From positions 934,001 through 998,000 of the forward strand of contig NZ_AP023368.1 in NCBI RefSeq assembly GCF_014218355.1: 64,000 nucleotides of DNA, in the 5' to 3' direction. The notes under the pieces are model-generated. The model was given only the letters and a program-made list of their open reading frames with translations, searched no databases and was not told the origin of the DNA. Shown in pieces: positions 1 to 9,233 of the stretch. Source of the DNA: Anaerocolumna chitinilytica (GTDB lineage Bacteria; Bacillota; Clostridia; Lachnospirales; Lachnospiraceae). Position 1 is the stretch's first letter, and each line of letters starts with the position of its first letter. The translations under genes were made by a program, and so were the position numbers.

Positions 1-2
1 TA

Positions 3-290
3 TGCGGTATCTATTCCAATGTAAGCATGAATACTTATTACGACGGGGTTACACCGGTTCCTACGAAAGTGATGTTTGATTTTATATGTGATTATGAGGA
101 CGGAAACCTGACACCATCCGATGAAACAAGCGATGTTATATGGGTACCCAAGGAAAATGTATTAGATTATATTACTGCGCCTGCTCCTCGATTAAGATTT
201 CAGCAGATACTGGATTTTAGCGGAAAAGTTCATTATTGTTCCTACGTAACCCAACCTGATTTTAAAGTGTTATCATCAAGGTATCTATAA
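3..290 (+). CDS. Nudix hydrolase, C-terminal part (5' end off the window)
   Basis: The reading frame is open to the left edge, so the start and the Nudix box lie outside the window. What remains is about 95 residues. The segment with GIYSNV followed by strand-like sequence and a W-P-K-E-N-V turn resembles the last third of Nudix hydrolases, after the catalytic helix. The family hydrolyses nucleoside diphosphates linked to another group; the substrate cannot be read here. An internal ATG at position 27 could be mistaken for the start, but residues upstream of it fit the same fold. Two more Nudix genes lie within 8 kb. Confidence 0.6.
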   Translation, partial: CGIYSNVSMNTYYDGVTPVPTKVMFDFICDYEDGNLTPSDETSDVIWVPKENVLDYITAPAPRLRFQQILDFSGKVHYCSYVTQPDFKVLSSRYL

Positions 291-352
291 GTATTAATAA
301 TGGAGCAGCATAAGATCATAACTTGTAATGAGTAATATGGGGGGGAGGTAGG

Positions 353-709
353 ATGAGAAAGTTTAAAAGAATGATTCAAGTTATTTTAATCAGTGTGCTG
401 ATTCTATGTATACTCATTCATTTCCTGCCTGTCCGCCTGGAAGCAATAGCTTATGGAAATAACTATAAAACATATATTTACTATAAATATGTTGGTGAAG
501 TAGTATCACTCTATGCAGACAATCACAAAGAATATAGGGGAGTATCAGCACAGACATTAAGCAATTATAAGATATCTTATAAAGGCAGGCGTATGTATCT
601 GGACCTTGAATTAAAGGTAACGAAAGATGATAAGAACCTTGATACTATTACTGGCGAATTTGTGGGAAAGCGGATTTGGATAGGAGTATTTTCATGGAAA
701 GAGCGATAG
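353..709 (+). CDS. Small membrane-anchored protein of unknown function
   Basis: 118 residues with a basic N-terminus and one hydrophobic segment (about residues 7-27), then a polar, tyrosine-rich extracytoplasmic part. The ATG follows a strong purine-rich site (GGGGGGAGGTAGG). The hydrophobic segment could be an uncleaved signal anchor or a signal peptide. I do not recognise a family. It stands alone between a Nudix gene and gdhA, with A+T-rich spacers on both sides. Confidence 0.6.
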   Translation: MRKFKRMIQVILISVLILCILIHFLPVRLEAIAYGNNYKTYIYYKYVGEVVSLYADNHKEYRGVSAQTLSNYKISYKGRRMYLDLELKVTKDDKNLDTITGEFVGKRIWIGVFSWKER

Positions 710-740
710 TTTAAAACTTAAAAACAGGTTTTGTAATGAA

Positions 741-769
741 TTGATATAAATTAATTAATATTGTATGAT
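741..769 (+). promoter_or_regulatory. Sigma-A type promoter of gdhA
   Basis: TTGATA (741-746), a 17-bp spacer and TATGAT (764-769). Transcription from here would give a leader of about 145 nt before the gdhA start at 920. Confidence 0.5.
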
Positions 770-782
770 AATAAATGAGCGA

Positions 783-2254
<1,472 letters not shown>

Positions 2255-2282
2255 GAGCAGAGCTTTGATAGATAAACCTAAG

Positions 2283-2330
2283 CACTATAAGTTTTCGTCA
2301 ACATTTTGAAAACTTGTAGTGTTTTTCTTT
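2283..2330 (+). terminator. Rho-independent terminator of gdhA
   Basis: Stem CACTATAAGTTTTC / GAAAACTTGTAGTG (2283-2296, 2308-2321; 14 bp with one G-U) followed by TTTTTCTTT. Confidence 0.85.
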
Positions 2331-2455
2331 ATACCTATCAGCCAAATTATAGGAGAGTTATAGTGGAAACATGGCTGAATATGGATTATAATACGAAAGA
2401 AAACAAAGCCATAACCTATCAAATTAGCAGAAATGAATTGAGAAAGGAATACAAG

Positions 2456-2923
2456 ATGGATAACCATGATAATACGAACTGGTACCAATCTGTCACAGGA
2501 ATAGTATTTAAAGATAATAAAGTACTTCTGGTAAGGCATACATATGGAAGCGGTAAGGGGAAATTAATTGTTCCGGGTGGCTATGTGAATCTGAATGAAA
2601 CCCCTCAAGAGGCTGTCAAAAGAGAAGTTTTTGAGGAAACTAAGGTAATTGTTGAGCCGGACAGAGTGGTTGGTATCAGATTTAATAATCATGATTGGTA
2701 TGTTGCATTTACTGCAAATTATATCAGCGGAGAAGCTATATCTGATGGAAAAGAAAATAGCGAGGCCATATGGCTGGACATCGACGAAGCTCTAGACCGG
2801 GAGGATGTGGCGGAGCTTACAAAAAAATTAATCAGCTGCGCAATGTCAGAGAGTGCTTTTCATGAAATTCCGTATGAAGGTAATGCAAAAAGTTGGCCGT
2901 ATTCTTTGTATGGAGCTACTTGA
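2456..2923 (+). CDS. Nudix hydrolase
   Basis: 155 residues from ATG 2456, which has AGAAAGGAAT upstream. Longer in-frame starts run back into the gdhA terminator and are rejected. The Nudix box spans about residues 41-64: GGYVNLNETPQEAVKREVFE followed by ET, with the metal-binding REVFEE core intact and Thr in place of the usual last Gly. The family cleaves nucleoside-diphosphate-X substrates with Mg2+. The specific substrate cannot be assigned. Confidence 0.85.
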   Translation: MDNHDNTNWYQSVTGIVFKDNKVLLVRHTYGSGKGKLIVPGGYVNLNETPQEAVKREVFEETKVIVEPDRVVGIRFNNHDWYVAFTANYISGEAISDGKENSEAIWLDIDEALDREDVAELTKKLISCAMSESAFHEIPYEGNAKSWPYSLYGAT

Positions 2924-3029
2924 ATACATACTTAATTCTGAGAATAAATTTCATTTAGCAGAAAATAAGTTGTCAATAGCTGATGAAGTATGAGATAATT
3001 AAAGACAAGAGAAAGGAAAGGTGAAGGAA

Positions 3030-3281
3030 ATGTTAGAATACAAATACGATACACAACTTCTTATTGAAGGGAAAAATTTAGATGAAGATGCTATAAATGA
3101 GTATTTTACCAATAATTTTAAAGGAGATTGTTTATTGGCAGTTGGGGATGAGGAGCTAATTAAGATTCATTACCATACAAACGAGCCTTGGAAAGTATTA
3201 GAGTATTGCTCATCATTAGGTGAAATTTATGATATAGTAGTGGAAGATATGGACAGGCAGTCCAGAGGCTTACAAGGATAA
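3030..3281 (+). CDS. Stand-alone domain like the C-terminus of fatty acid kinase FakA (YloV/DAK2 family)
   Basis: 83 residues from ATG 3030 (GTG 3021 is possible, but the AGGTG core is best spaced for 3030). The sequence Y-K-Y-D-T-Q-L-L-I-E-G-K-N-L, then G-D-C-L-L-A-V-G-D-E-E-L-I-K-I-H-Y-H-T-N, follows the pattern of the C-terminal domain of FakA, where phosphate transfer to FakB-bound fatty acid involves this region. The kinase (DAK2/DhaL) domain is absent, so it is not a kinase by itself. Small proteins of this type are sometimes annotated as kinase to dihydroxyacetone kinase. Its role is unknown; binding of a DegV/FakB-type partner is a guess. Confidence 0.55.
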   Translation: MLEYKYDTQLLIEGKNLDEDAINEYFTNNFKGDCLLAVGDEELIKIHYHTNEPWKVLEYCSSLGEIYDIVVEDMDRQSRGLQG

Positions 3282-3309
3282 AAATAATTACCGGCTTAGA
3301 GGTTATCTC

Positions 3310-3343
3310 AACTCCCATAACTGAAATAGTTTTGGGAGTTTTC
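3310..3343 (+). terminator. Rho-independent terminator
   Basis: AACTCCCATAACT / AGTTTTGGGAGTT (3310-3322, 3328-3340) with one mismatch, followed by a short T run. Confidence 0.65.
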
Positions 3344-3505
3344 TGATATAAAGAGGTTAAAATAGACGGGTTATATTGTATAGTGGGGGAAGATATAAGA
3401 TCTAACCTGTATAAAAGATAAGTGGAAGTATGGACAATATTGGGATATAATAGTAAGAAATAAAATCTGCTATAAATATGAATGGTTGAACTTTTGGAGA
3501 GTAAG

Positions 3506-4000
3506 ATGGGTAGATTAGAGATAAAAAACGGAGATGTCTATACTGCCATATCTATCATGAAAGAAGTAGCTGACTGGGGACGCAGTAGAGGATTCGATGT
3601 GTGGCTGGATGAATGGCTTACACCGGAAGAACTGGTAACCGAAGAAGCAAAGGAAGAATATTTTTGTGTTGGCAGTATTGACGGAGAACATGCCTGTAGT
3701 TTCATTCTGCAATGGAGAGATTCTCTCTGGTGGCCCGATGCAAAGGATAACGAAGCAGCTTATCTGCATAAATTTTGTGTCAGAAGAAAGTTTGCTCATC
3801 AAGGAATGACAAAGCAGGTAATAGCGTATATCAAAAACGTGTGTATTGAAAGAGGAGTCAAGTATATTCGGCTGGATACCGGAAATAACAAAGAAGTTGT
3901 AAAGCAGATATATATGGATGCCGGTTTTAAGCATATAAAAACAGCTGAATCTGATAAAGGAAGAACAATGGCACTATTTGAAATGGAAGTTACTGCATAG
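3506..4000 (+). CDS. GNAT family N-acetyltransferase
   Basis: 164 residues from ATG 3506, chosen because TTGGAGAG lies 6-10 nt upstream; the in-frame ATG at 3482 has no ribosome site. The acetyl-CoA motif appears as V-R-R-K-F-A-H-Q-G-M-T with the following helix, and the C-terminal D-A-G-F-K-H is the usual end of motif B. The acceptor substrate is not evident. Confidence 0.85.
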   Translation: MGRLEIKNGDVYTAISIMKEVADWGRSRGFDVWLDEWLTPEELVTEEAKEEYFCVGSIDGEHACSFILQWRDSLWWPDAKDNEAAYLHKFCVRRKFAHQGMTKQVIAYIKNVCIERGVKYIRLDTGNNKEVVKQIYMDAGFKHIKTAESDKGRTMALFEMEVTA

Positions 4001-4051
4001 AAGACAATACAAGTAAGTTAACTAAGAAGCAATTAGGAGAAAGGGAATCTT

Positions 4052-4177
4052 ATGAAGGTTGGATTACAAGCTTACGTAAAAGGAAGTATTCTGATTCCGT
4101 TGGGTGCCTTACCTTGGAGTTCCTGCTGTGCGAATGTAATGGATAAATACGGGATATTTTGGTATATAAGTGTATAG
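4052..4177 (+). pseudogene. Internally deleted VOC (glyoxalase/PhnB-like) family gene
   Basis: A 41-codon frame with a good ribosome site (AGGAGAAAGGG). The first 12 residues (MKVGLQAYVKGS) look like the start of a PhnB-like VOC protein. The last 29 (PLGALPWSSCCANVMDKYGI and the residues after it) look like the family's C-terminus, where PLGPxxWSPxxAxxxDKFGVxW is typical. About 90 residues of the middle are missing without a frameshift. It cannot form the VOC metal site. It is either a recent deletion remnant or, less likely, a functional small protein. Confidence 0.5.
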
Positions 4178-4257
4178 TAACTATAGAATACTTCATAATT
4201 AAATAGATGAGTGGAATATAGGAATTCGTTGAATAGGAGGGACACAGAGAAATAATC

Positions 4258-5781
4258 ATGAAGAACAGAAGCTATATAGCAATCGACTTAAAATCTTTTT
4301 ACGCTTCCGTCGAGTGTATTGAACGAGGCCTTGATCCGCTGACTACTAATCTTGTAGTAGCAGACGCAAGCCGTACCGAAAAGACCATCTGTCTTGCTGT
4401 CTCTCCCTCTCTGAAAGCCTATGGAATTCCCGGCAGGGCAAGATTGTTTGAAGTTGTAGAAAAGGTCAGGGAAGTGAATGCAGCACGGCTGCTTAAAGCC
4501 CCGGGACGCGCCTTTTCCGGTGACTCTTTCATAGATACTGAAGTGAAAGCCTCACCAAGTATCGCACTGAACTATATTGCTGCTCCGCCAAGAATGGCGT
4601 ATTATATTGAGTACAGTACGAAAATTTACAATGTCTATTTAAAGTACATCGCACCGGAAGATATTCATGTCTACTCAATCGATGAGGTACTTCTTGATGC
4701 CACCGATTACCTTGGCACCTACAACCTTTCAGCCCGTGAGCTTGCCACAAAAATGATAATGGACGTTCTCAATACAACCGGGATTACAGCAACAGCAGGT
4801 ATTGGCTCAAATCTCTATCTTAGCAAGATTGCTATGGATATTCAGGCAAAACACATCCCTGCTGATAGTAACGGCATGCGAATTGCTGAGCTGGATGAGA
4901 TGAGTTACAGACATTCTCTGTGGTCACATCAGCCGTTAACAGACTTCTGGCGGGTAGGAAAAGGATATGCCAAGAAGTTGGAAGAGCAAGGTCTCTATAC
5001 GATGGGAGATATCGCAAGATGTTCTATCGGAAAGCCTTCCGATTACTACAATGAAGATTTATTGTACAAAATGTTTGGTATCAATGCGGAATTGCTGATT
5101 GATCATGCCTGGGGTTGGGAGCCATGTACGATTACAGATATTAAAGCGTATAAGCCAAGCACTAACAGCATTGGCTCAGGACAGGTGCTGCATAGTGCCT
5201 ATTCCTATGACAAAGCCAAGCTGGTTGTGAGGGAAATGGCAGATCTGCTTGTACTTGATCTGGTGGATAAAAGACTAATGACTGATCAGCTTGTTTTAAC
5301 CGTCGGATATGATATAGAAAATCTGGCAAATCCGGAGATAAAAAAGTCCTATCGCGGAGAAATCACCACTGACCACTATGGGCGTTCCGTACCAAAATCC
5401 GCCCATGGCTCAATAAATCTAGGAAGACACACCTCTTCTACAAAACTAATTCTGGATGCTATTACCGAGCTTTTTGATCGTATCGTTGATAATAATCTCC
5501 TTGTCAGAAGAGTCAATATCACTGCGAATCATGTTATTGATGAAGCAGCTGTTCAAAAGATGGAAAGCTTTGAACAGCTTGATCTTTTTACGGACTATAA
5601 GACAGTACAGGCAAAAAAAGAAGAGGAAGAAGCTAAACTTGCACGGGAAAAGAAGTTACAGCAAGCCATGTTAGAGATAAAAAAGAAACATGGTAAGAAC
5701 GCTATCTTAAAGGGTATGAACTTTGAGGAAGGAGCTACCACTGTAGACCGGAACAAACAGATTGGAGGACATAAAGCATGA
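4258..5781 (+). CDS. Y-family DNA polymerase (UmuC/DinB-like)
   Basis: 507 residues. The palm begins I-A-I-D-L-K-S-F-Y-A-S-V-E (metal ligand Asp10, steric-gate region) and continues with the YSIDE motif near residue 140, the second pair of catalytic acids. A helix-hairpin-helix-like thumb and little-finger domain follow, then a lysine/glutamate-rich tail. Such enzymes copy past DNA lesions. It overlaps the next gene, a YolD-like protein, by 4 nt, a pairing common in Firmicutes. The AGGAGG site lies 17 nt before the ATG, unusually far, and no nearer start codon exists. No clear LexA box was found upstream. Confidence 0.92.
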   Translation: MKNRSYIAIDLKSFYASVECIERGLDPLTTNLVVADASRTEKTICLAVSPSLKAYGIPGRARLFEVVEKVREVNAARLLKAPGRAFSGDSFIDTEVKASPSIALNYIAAPPRMAYYIEYSTKIYNVYLKYIAPEDIHVYSIDEVLLDATDYLGTYNLSARELATKMIMDVLNTTGITATAGIGSNLYLSKIAMDIQAKHIPADSNGMRIAELDEMSYRHSLWSHQPLTDFWRVGKGYAKKLEEQGLYTMGDIARCSIGKPSDYYNEDLLYKMFGINAELLIDHAWGWEPCTITDIKAYKPSTNSIGSGQVLHSAYSYDKAKLVVREMADLLVLDLVDKRLMTDQLVLTVGYDIENLANPEIKKSYRGEITTDHYGRSVPKSAHGSINLGRHTSSTKLILDAITELFDRIVDNNLLVRRVNITANHVIDEAAVQKMESFEQLDLFTDYKTVQAKKEEEEAKLAREKKLQQAMLEIKKKHGKNAILKGMNFEEGATTVDRNKQIGGHKA

Positions 5782-6206
5782 AAAAGACCTATGACGATAT
5801 TATCGATCTGCCACACCATATCTCTGCCAAACATCCTCAGATGACAGCCCTTGACCGGGCAGCTCAGTTCTCACCTTTTGCCGCACTGACCGGATATGAT
5901 TCTGCCATCAAAGAAACTGCAAGGCTGACAGACGAAAGAGTAAAATTGGATGAATATATGAAGGACATTTTAAGCGCTCGGCTGCAAATTATAACAGATG
6001 GGATAAAAGAGCATCCTGAAATTGTAATCACCTATTTTCAGCCGGATACAAAGAAGGATGGCGGGACTTATGTTACTATAATCAGTACCGCTAAAAAGAT
6101 AGATAAATATGGGCATAACGTTGTTATGACCGATGGTACAGAGATTCCAATAGATGACATAATCAGTATAGAGGGGCAGATATTCGAAACTATGTATAAT
6201 GGATAA
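5778..6206 (+). CDS. YolD-like protein
   Basis: 142 residues. The start overlaps the polymerase stop (ATGA), implying translational coupling. It contains the YolD-like signature region: M-T-A-L-D-R-A-A-Q-F-S-P-F-A-A-L near residues 20-35, and a C-terminal beta-rich part with D-D-I-I-S-I-E-G. YolD-like proteins accompany UmuC-type polymerases and are thought to play a UmuD-like accessory role, which is not proven for this gene. Confidence 0.85.
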   Translation: MKKTYDDIIDLPHHISAKHPQMTALDRAAQFSPFAALTGYDSAIKETARLTDERVKLDEYMKDILSARLQIITDGIKEHPEIVITYFQPDTKKDGGTYVTIISTAKKIDKYGHNVVMTDGTEIPIDDIISIEGQIFETMYNG

Positions 6207-6276
6207 AAGACAGTAAAAATTTTGCTTTTAATAGATATCTTTCAATAGCCTGAAATCGAATCATGGAGGATACAAA

Positions 6277-6759
6277 GTGATAGTACAATTTAATAAATTT
6301 GATAAATTGCAATTTGAAAAGTTTAAAGATTTTAGCATACATGAATATGCAAAGGATTTCATAAAATCAAATAATTACACAGAAGAAATGGCATTAAAAA
6401 GAGCTGAGGAAGACATGAATAATATTATTCCCCAAGGGTTAGATACACCGAATAACTATTTCTTTTCAATTGTAAATGAAAACAAAGAAGACGTAGGGTA
6501 CATTTGGTATATGCTTGAGGGTAATAAAGATGCATTTTTATGTGACTTATATATAAAGGAAGAATTCCGAAGAAAAGGGTATGCTGGGCAAACACTAGAA
6601 CGTATGGAATATGAAGTGAAAAAGCTTGGCTGCAAAACAATCACCTTAAATGTTTTTGATTTTAACATAGAAGCAAGAGGTTTATATGAAAAATGCGGCT
6701 ATAAGCTAGGGGTAATAGTGGAAGATGGATGCAGATATTTAAGGAAAGAGTTAAACTAA
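6277..6759 (+). CDS. GNAT family N-acetyltransferase
   Basis: 160 residues from a GTG start with ATGGAGGA 6 nt upstream. Motif A reads F-R-R-K-G-Y-A-G-Q-T-L (acetyl-CoA pyrophosphate loop), and the C-terminal E-A-R-G-L-Y-E-K-C-G-Y-K is typical of RimI-like GNATs. The first 60 residues are poorly conserved and give no clue to the substrate. Confidence 0.88.
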   Translation: MIVQFNKFDKLQFEKFKDFSIHEYAKDFIKSNNYTEEMALKRAEEDMNNIIPQGLDTPNNYFFSIVNENKEDVGYIWYMLEGNKDAFLCDLYIKEEFRRKGYAGQTLERMEYEVKKLGCKTITLNVFDFNIEARGLYEKCGYKLGVIVEDGCRYLRKELN

Positions 6760-6793
6760 GAGGGGTTTATAAAAATAAAGGAGAACAATAATA

Positions 6794-7315
6794 ATGAATA
6801 TACATACTAAAAGGTTACTGCTGGCACCGTTAGGGCCTCAATATCTTATGTCTACGCACAAATATTCAAGTGATTTGGAAAATACGAAGTATATGATGTT
6901 TTTGCCCAATACTGATATCGAAGAAACTAAGAATTTCCTGGAAATGGCACATGTAGAATGGCAAAAACCCAATCCTGCATTTTATGAATTTGCTATTCTG
7001 CTGGATAGTCAGCATATCGGCGCTATCAGTATTTATATCAATGAAGGGAATACAGAGGGTGAACTTGGCTGGATTATAGGCAAGGAGTACTGGGGGAATG
7101 GCTATGTTCTTGAAGCAGCAAAGGAAATCATAAACTTTGCAAAGAATGAGTTGAATATAAAGAAGTTCATTGCACACTGCGATAGTGAAAATGTTGCATC
7201 TTATAGAGTGATGGAGAAGTTGGGCATGAAATTGGAAAGTAAAACGAAAGGTCGTCGGAATAAGGCTTCCGAGGAAGAAAGAGAAGAACTAAGTTATGTT
7301 CTTGAGCTTGCGTAA
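6794..7315 (+). CDS. GNAT acetyltransferase, RimJ/RimL-like
   Basis: 173 residues. It begins with the RimJ/L pattern I-H-T-K-R-L-L-L-A-P-L, has G-W-I-I-G-K-E-Y-W-G-N-G-Y as the CoA loop, and ends E-N-V-A-S-Y-R-V-M-E-K-L-G-M. RimJ/L relatives acetylate ribosomal protein N-termini or small amines. The start follows AAAGGAGAA. It lies 34 nt after another GNAT gene and may be cotranscribed. Confidence 0.88.
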   Translation: MNIHTKRLLLAPLGPQYLMSTHKYSSDLENTKYMMFLPNTDIEETKNFLEMAHVEWQKPNPAFYEFAILLDSQHIGAISIYINEGNTEGELGWIIGKEYWGNGYVLEAAKEIINFAKNELNIKKFIAHCDSENVASYRVMEKLGMKLESKTKGRRNKASEEEREELSYVLELA

Positions 7316-7380
7316 CGACAGAAGATATGTAAGGTAGAGTAATAGTATTAAACAAAAGAATTGAAAGTGAAAGGGTCAAT

Positions 7381-7842
7381 ATGAAAGTTGCCAGAAATAA
7401 ATATGACTATATTATAAATATATTATCTGTACTATGCCTGTTAGGGGTATCGATTTTTTTGCTAGTATCCTGGGATAAGATACCTGTAAAAATACCCGGT
7501 CATTATAATTTTGCAGGGAAAATCGATAAAATCACTGATAAAAGCTCATTAAAAGTACTGCTGGCGGTTAATTGGGGATTGTTTTTATTTCTCTCTCTTA
7601 TAGAAAGATTTCCCGGGACATGGAATACCGGAGTACAAGTAACAGAGCGGAATAGAGAGAAAGTATACAGAATCTTAAAAAACATGCTGGGGACATTAAA
7701 ATTGTGTGTAGTTTTAGTTTTTTCTTATATCATTTTACATTCAACTTCAGCGGAAAATATGCCATTGCTGTTTGTGCCGGTTTTCATAATTTTGTTATTT
7801 GGTTCAATCGGTTTTTTTGGCTATCAGCTGAAGAAAGCTTAA
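7381..7842 (+). CDS. DUF1648 domain membrane protein
   Basis: 153 residues with a first membrane helix near residues 12-30, then the DUF1648 signature W-D-K-I-P-V-K-I-P-G-H-Y-N-F-A-G-K-I-D-K, and three further hydrophobic stretches. DUF1648 occurs in SdpI-type immunity and signalling membrane proteins. No toxin gene is adjacent, so immunity is only a possibility. Confidence 0.75.
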   Translation: MKVARNKYDYIINILSVLCLLGVSIFLLVSWDKIPVKIPGHYNFAGKIDKITDKSSLKVLLAVNWGLFLFLSLIERFPGTWNTGVQVTERNREKVYRILKNMLGTLKLCVVLVFSYIILHSTSAENMPLLFVPVFIILLFGSIGFFGYQLKKA

Positions 7843-7890
7843 AGTGTACCAATACCGCTGGTTAAGACCGAATAAGAAGGAGTAATAGTT

Positions 7891-8370
7891 ATGATAACAA
7901 AAGAAATATATGGTGAAAATAAATTTGTGAGTTATTCAAAAGAAAGAACAGGCTGCCGTGGAATTTTACTGAAAGATTCCCAGATTCTCTTAGTTCATGA
8001 ATTAAAGAATGACTTTTTTATGATTCCGGGTGGAGGGCTGGAAGAGGAGGAAAGCCTAGAAGATTGTTGTGTCAGAGAACTGCAGGAAGAGACCGGATAT
8101 ATCGTTAAGACAAGCAGGGACGGTGCGTATCTTCAAATTAACGAATATTATGAAGATTACAAATACATAGACTATTATTATATTTGTGAAATTATAGGAG
8201 AGTCATCTACAAACTTAACCGAAATGGAAGCAGAAAGAAAGCTGGTAGCAGAATGGGTTGATTTTGATACGGCACTGGAGATATTTTCACGTCATCAGGA
8301 GTATGCGTCTACCTACGAAGAGAAACGTGGAGCATATCTTAGAGAATATACCGCTTTGCAATTATTATAG
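7891..8370 (+). CDS. Nudix hydrolase
   Basis: 159 residues. The Nudix box is complete: G-G-G-L-E-E-E-E-S-L-E-D-C-C-V-R-E-L-Q-E-E-T-G near residues 48-70, with REL-QEE-TG metal ligands. The C-terminus carries a W-V-D-F-D strand and a helical tail. The start follows AAGAAGGAG. The stop codon lies inside the first unit of an 18-bp tandem repeat. The substrate is not known. Confidence 0.88.
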   Translation: MITKEIYGENKFVSYSKERTGCRGILLKDSQILLVHELKNDFFMIPGGGLEEEESLEDCCVRELQEETGYIVKTSRDGAYLQINEYYEDYKYIDYYYICEIIGESSTNLTEMEAERKLVAEWVDFDTALEIFSRHQEYASTYEEKRGAYLREYTALQLL

Positions 8371-8415
8371 AAGAAGCTATTATTATAGAAGCAGCTATTT
8401 TTATAGAAGCAGCCT
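8362..8415 (+). repeat. Three tandem 18-bp repeats at the end of the Nudix gene
   Basis: Units 8362-8379, 8380-8397 and 8398-8415, based on TTATTATAGAAGCAGCTA with 1-4 changes. Each unit contains an in-phase TAG, and the first supplies the stop of the Nudix gene. Confidence 0.75.
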
Positions 8416-8440
8416 TTATTAAATCATCAATACCTTATTT

Positions 8441-8468
8441 GCAGTTATCTTACGGATAACTGCTTTTT
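8441..8468 (+). terminator. Rho-independent terminator
   Basis: Perfect 9-bp stem GCAGTTATC / GATAACTGC (8441-8449, 8455-8463), loop TTACG, then TTTTT. The rest of the gap to 8695 holds a 15-bp-spaced direct repeat, GGATACTGYCATA (two copies near 8480-8510), and a TATAAT box near 8580 that probably serves the next gene. Confidence 0.8.
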
Positions 8469-8695
8469 AATGTTAATATCCGGATACTGCCATAGGGATA
8501 CTGTCATAGCCTAAATAAAAACTTGCGGAAGTAATAATTTTAATTTAAAAGATATCTGGTAGTTTGGATAAAACTGGAGTATAATATTCTAATTCGGAAT
8601 CACAGAACCCTGACTTTAAATGGATATATGGACAAACTATCTACATTTATAGTAACAAGTAATAGAAATATTATTTATAGGATAGGAGGATTAAT

Positions 8696-9223
8696 ATGGC
8701 AGAAATTATTAAGGTTTATAAGGAACACTTACCGGCAATGCGTTTTATTGGTAAGAGATATACAAATGCCGATAGGGGTAAGGACGGCGGCTATGGATAT
8801 AAGTGGGGAGAATGGTTCGAAAATGGGTGGTTTGAAGAACTGGAGAAATTAGGCTCCCTAGAAAATGTTGAAAATGGTTACTTGGGCTTTATGCGTTGTA
8901 ATGGTTCAGACTTTGAAAATACTTTTGAGTATTGGATGGGTTTGTTCCTTCCGACAGATACTGAGGTACCGGAAGGATACGAGTTTATTGATCTGGAAGA
9001 AAGTGATGCAGGTATATGCTGGATTAAAGGGTCAGACAGTGACGGCAGTATCTACAATATGAACGATGAATGCATAGCAGAATTTCAAAAAAATAATATG
9101 GGGAACTTTAAAAGTGATGATGAAAATAGGGCTTATATCTTTGAAAGGTACAACTGCCCGCGTTTTACACAAAAAGATGAACAAGGAAACGTCATTTTAG
9201 ATTACGGAATCTATTTGGCTTGA
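8696..9223 (+). CDS. GyrI-like (effector-binding domain) protein
   Basis: 175 residues after a strong GGATAGGAGG site. The sequence W-x-E-W-F-E-N-G-W-F followed by Y-L-G-F-M-R and a C-terminal N-D-E-C-I-A-E-F-Q pattern fits the stand-alone GyrI-like / AraC effector-binding fold, which binds small aromatic or cationic molecules in a tandem SHS2 barrel. No DNA-binding domain is fused. It might bind a drug or metabolite; the neighbouring GNAT gene, 10 nt downstream, suggests a shared small-molecule role. Confidence 0.7.
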   Translation: MAEIIKVYKEHLPAMRFIGKRYTNADRGKDGGYGYKWGEWFENGWFEELEKLGSLENVENGYLGFMRCNGSDFENTFEYWMGLFLPTDTEVPEGYEFIDLEESDAGICWIKGSDSDGSIYNMNDECIAEFQKNNMGNFKSDDENRAYIFERYNCPRFTQKDEQGNVILDYGIYLA

Positions 9224-9233
9224 GGTAATTTAT

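Noticed and set aside
2306..2455. Longer start for the Nudix gene at 2456
   Set aside because: The upstream ATG at 2306 lies inside the gdhA terminator hairpin and the extension has no family similarity; 2456 has a good ribosome site.
4178..4257. LexA box before the Y-family polymerase
   Set aside because: No GAAC-N4-GTTC type site could be found; only a loose AATTC palindrome.
8628..8852. Frame overlapping the start of the GyrI-like gene
   Set aside because: Out of phase with the GyrI-like gene, which has the ribosome site and family pattern.
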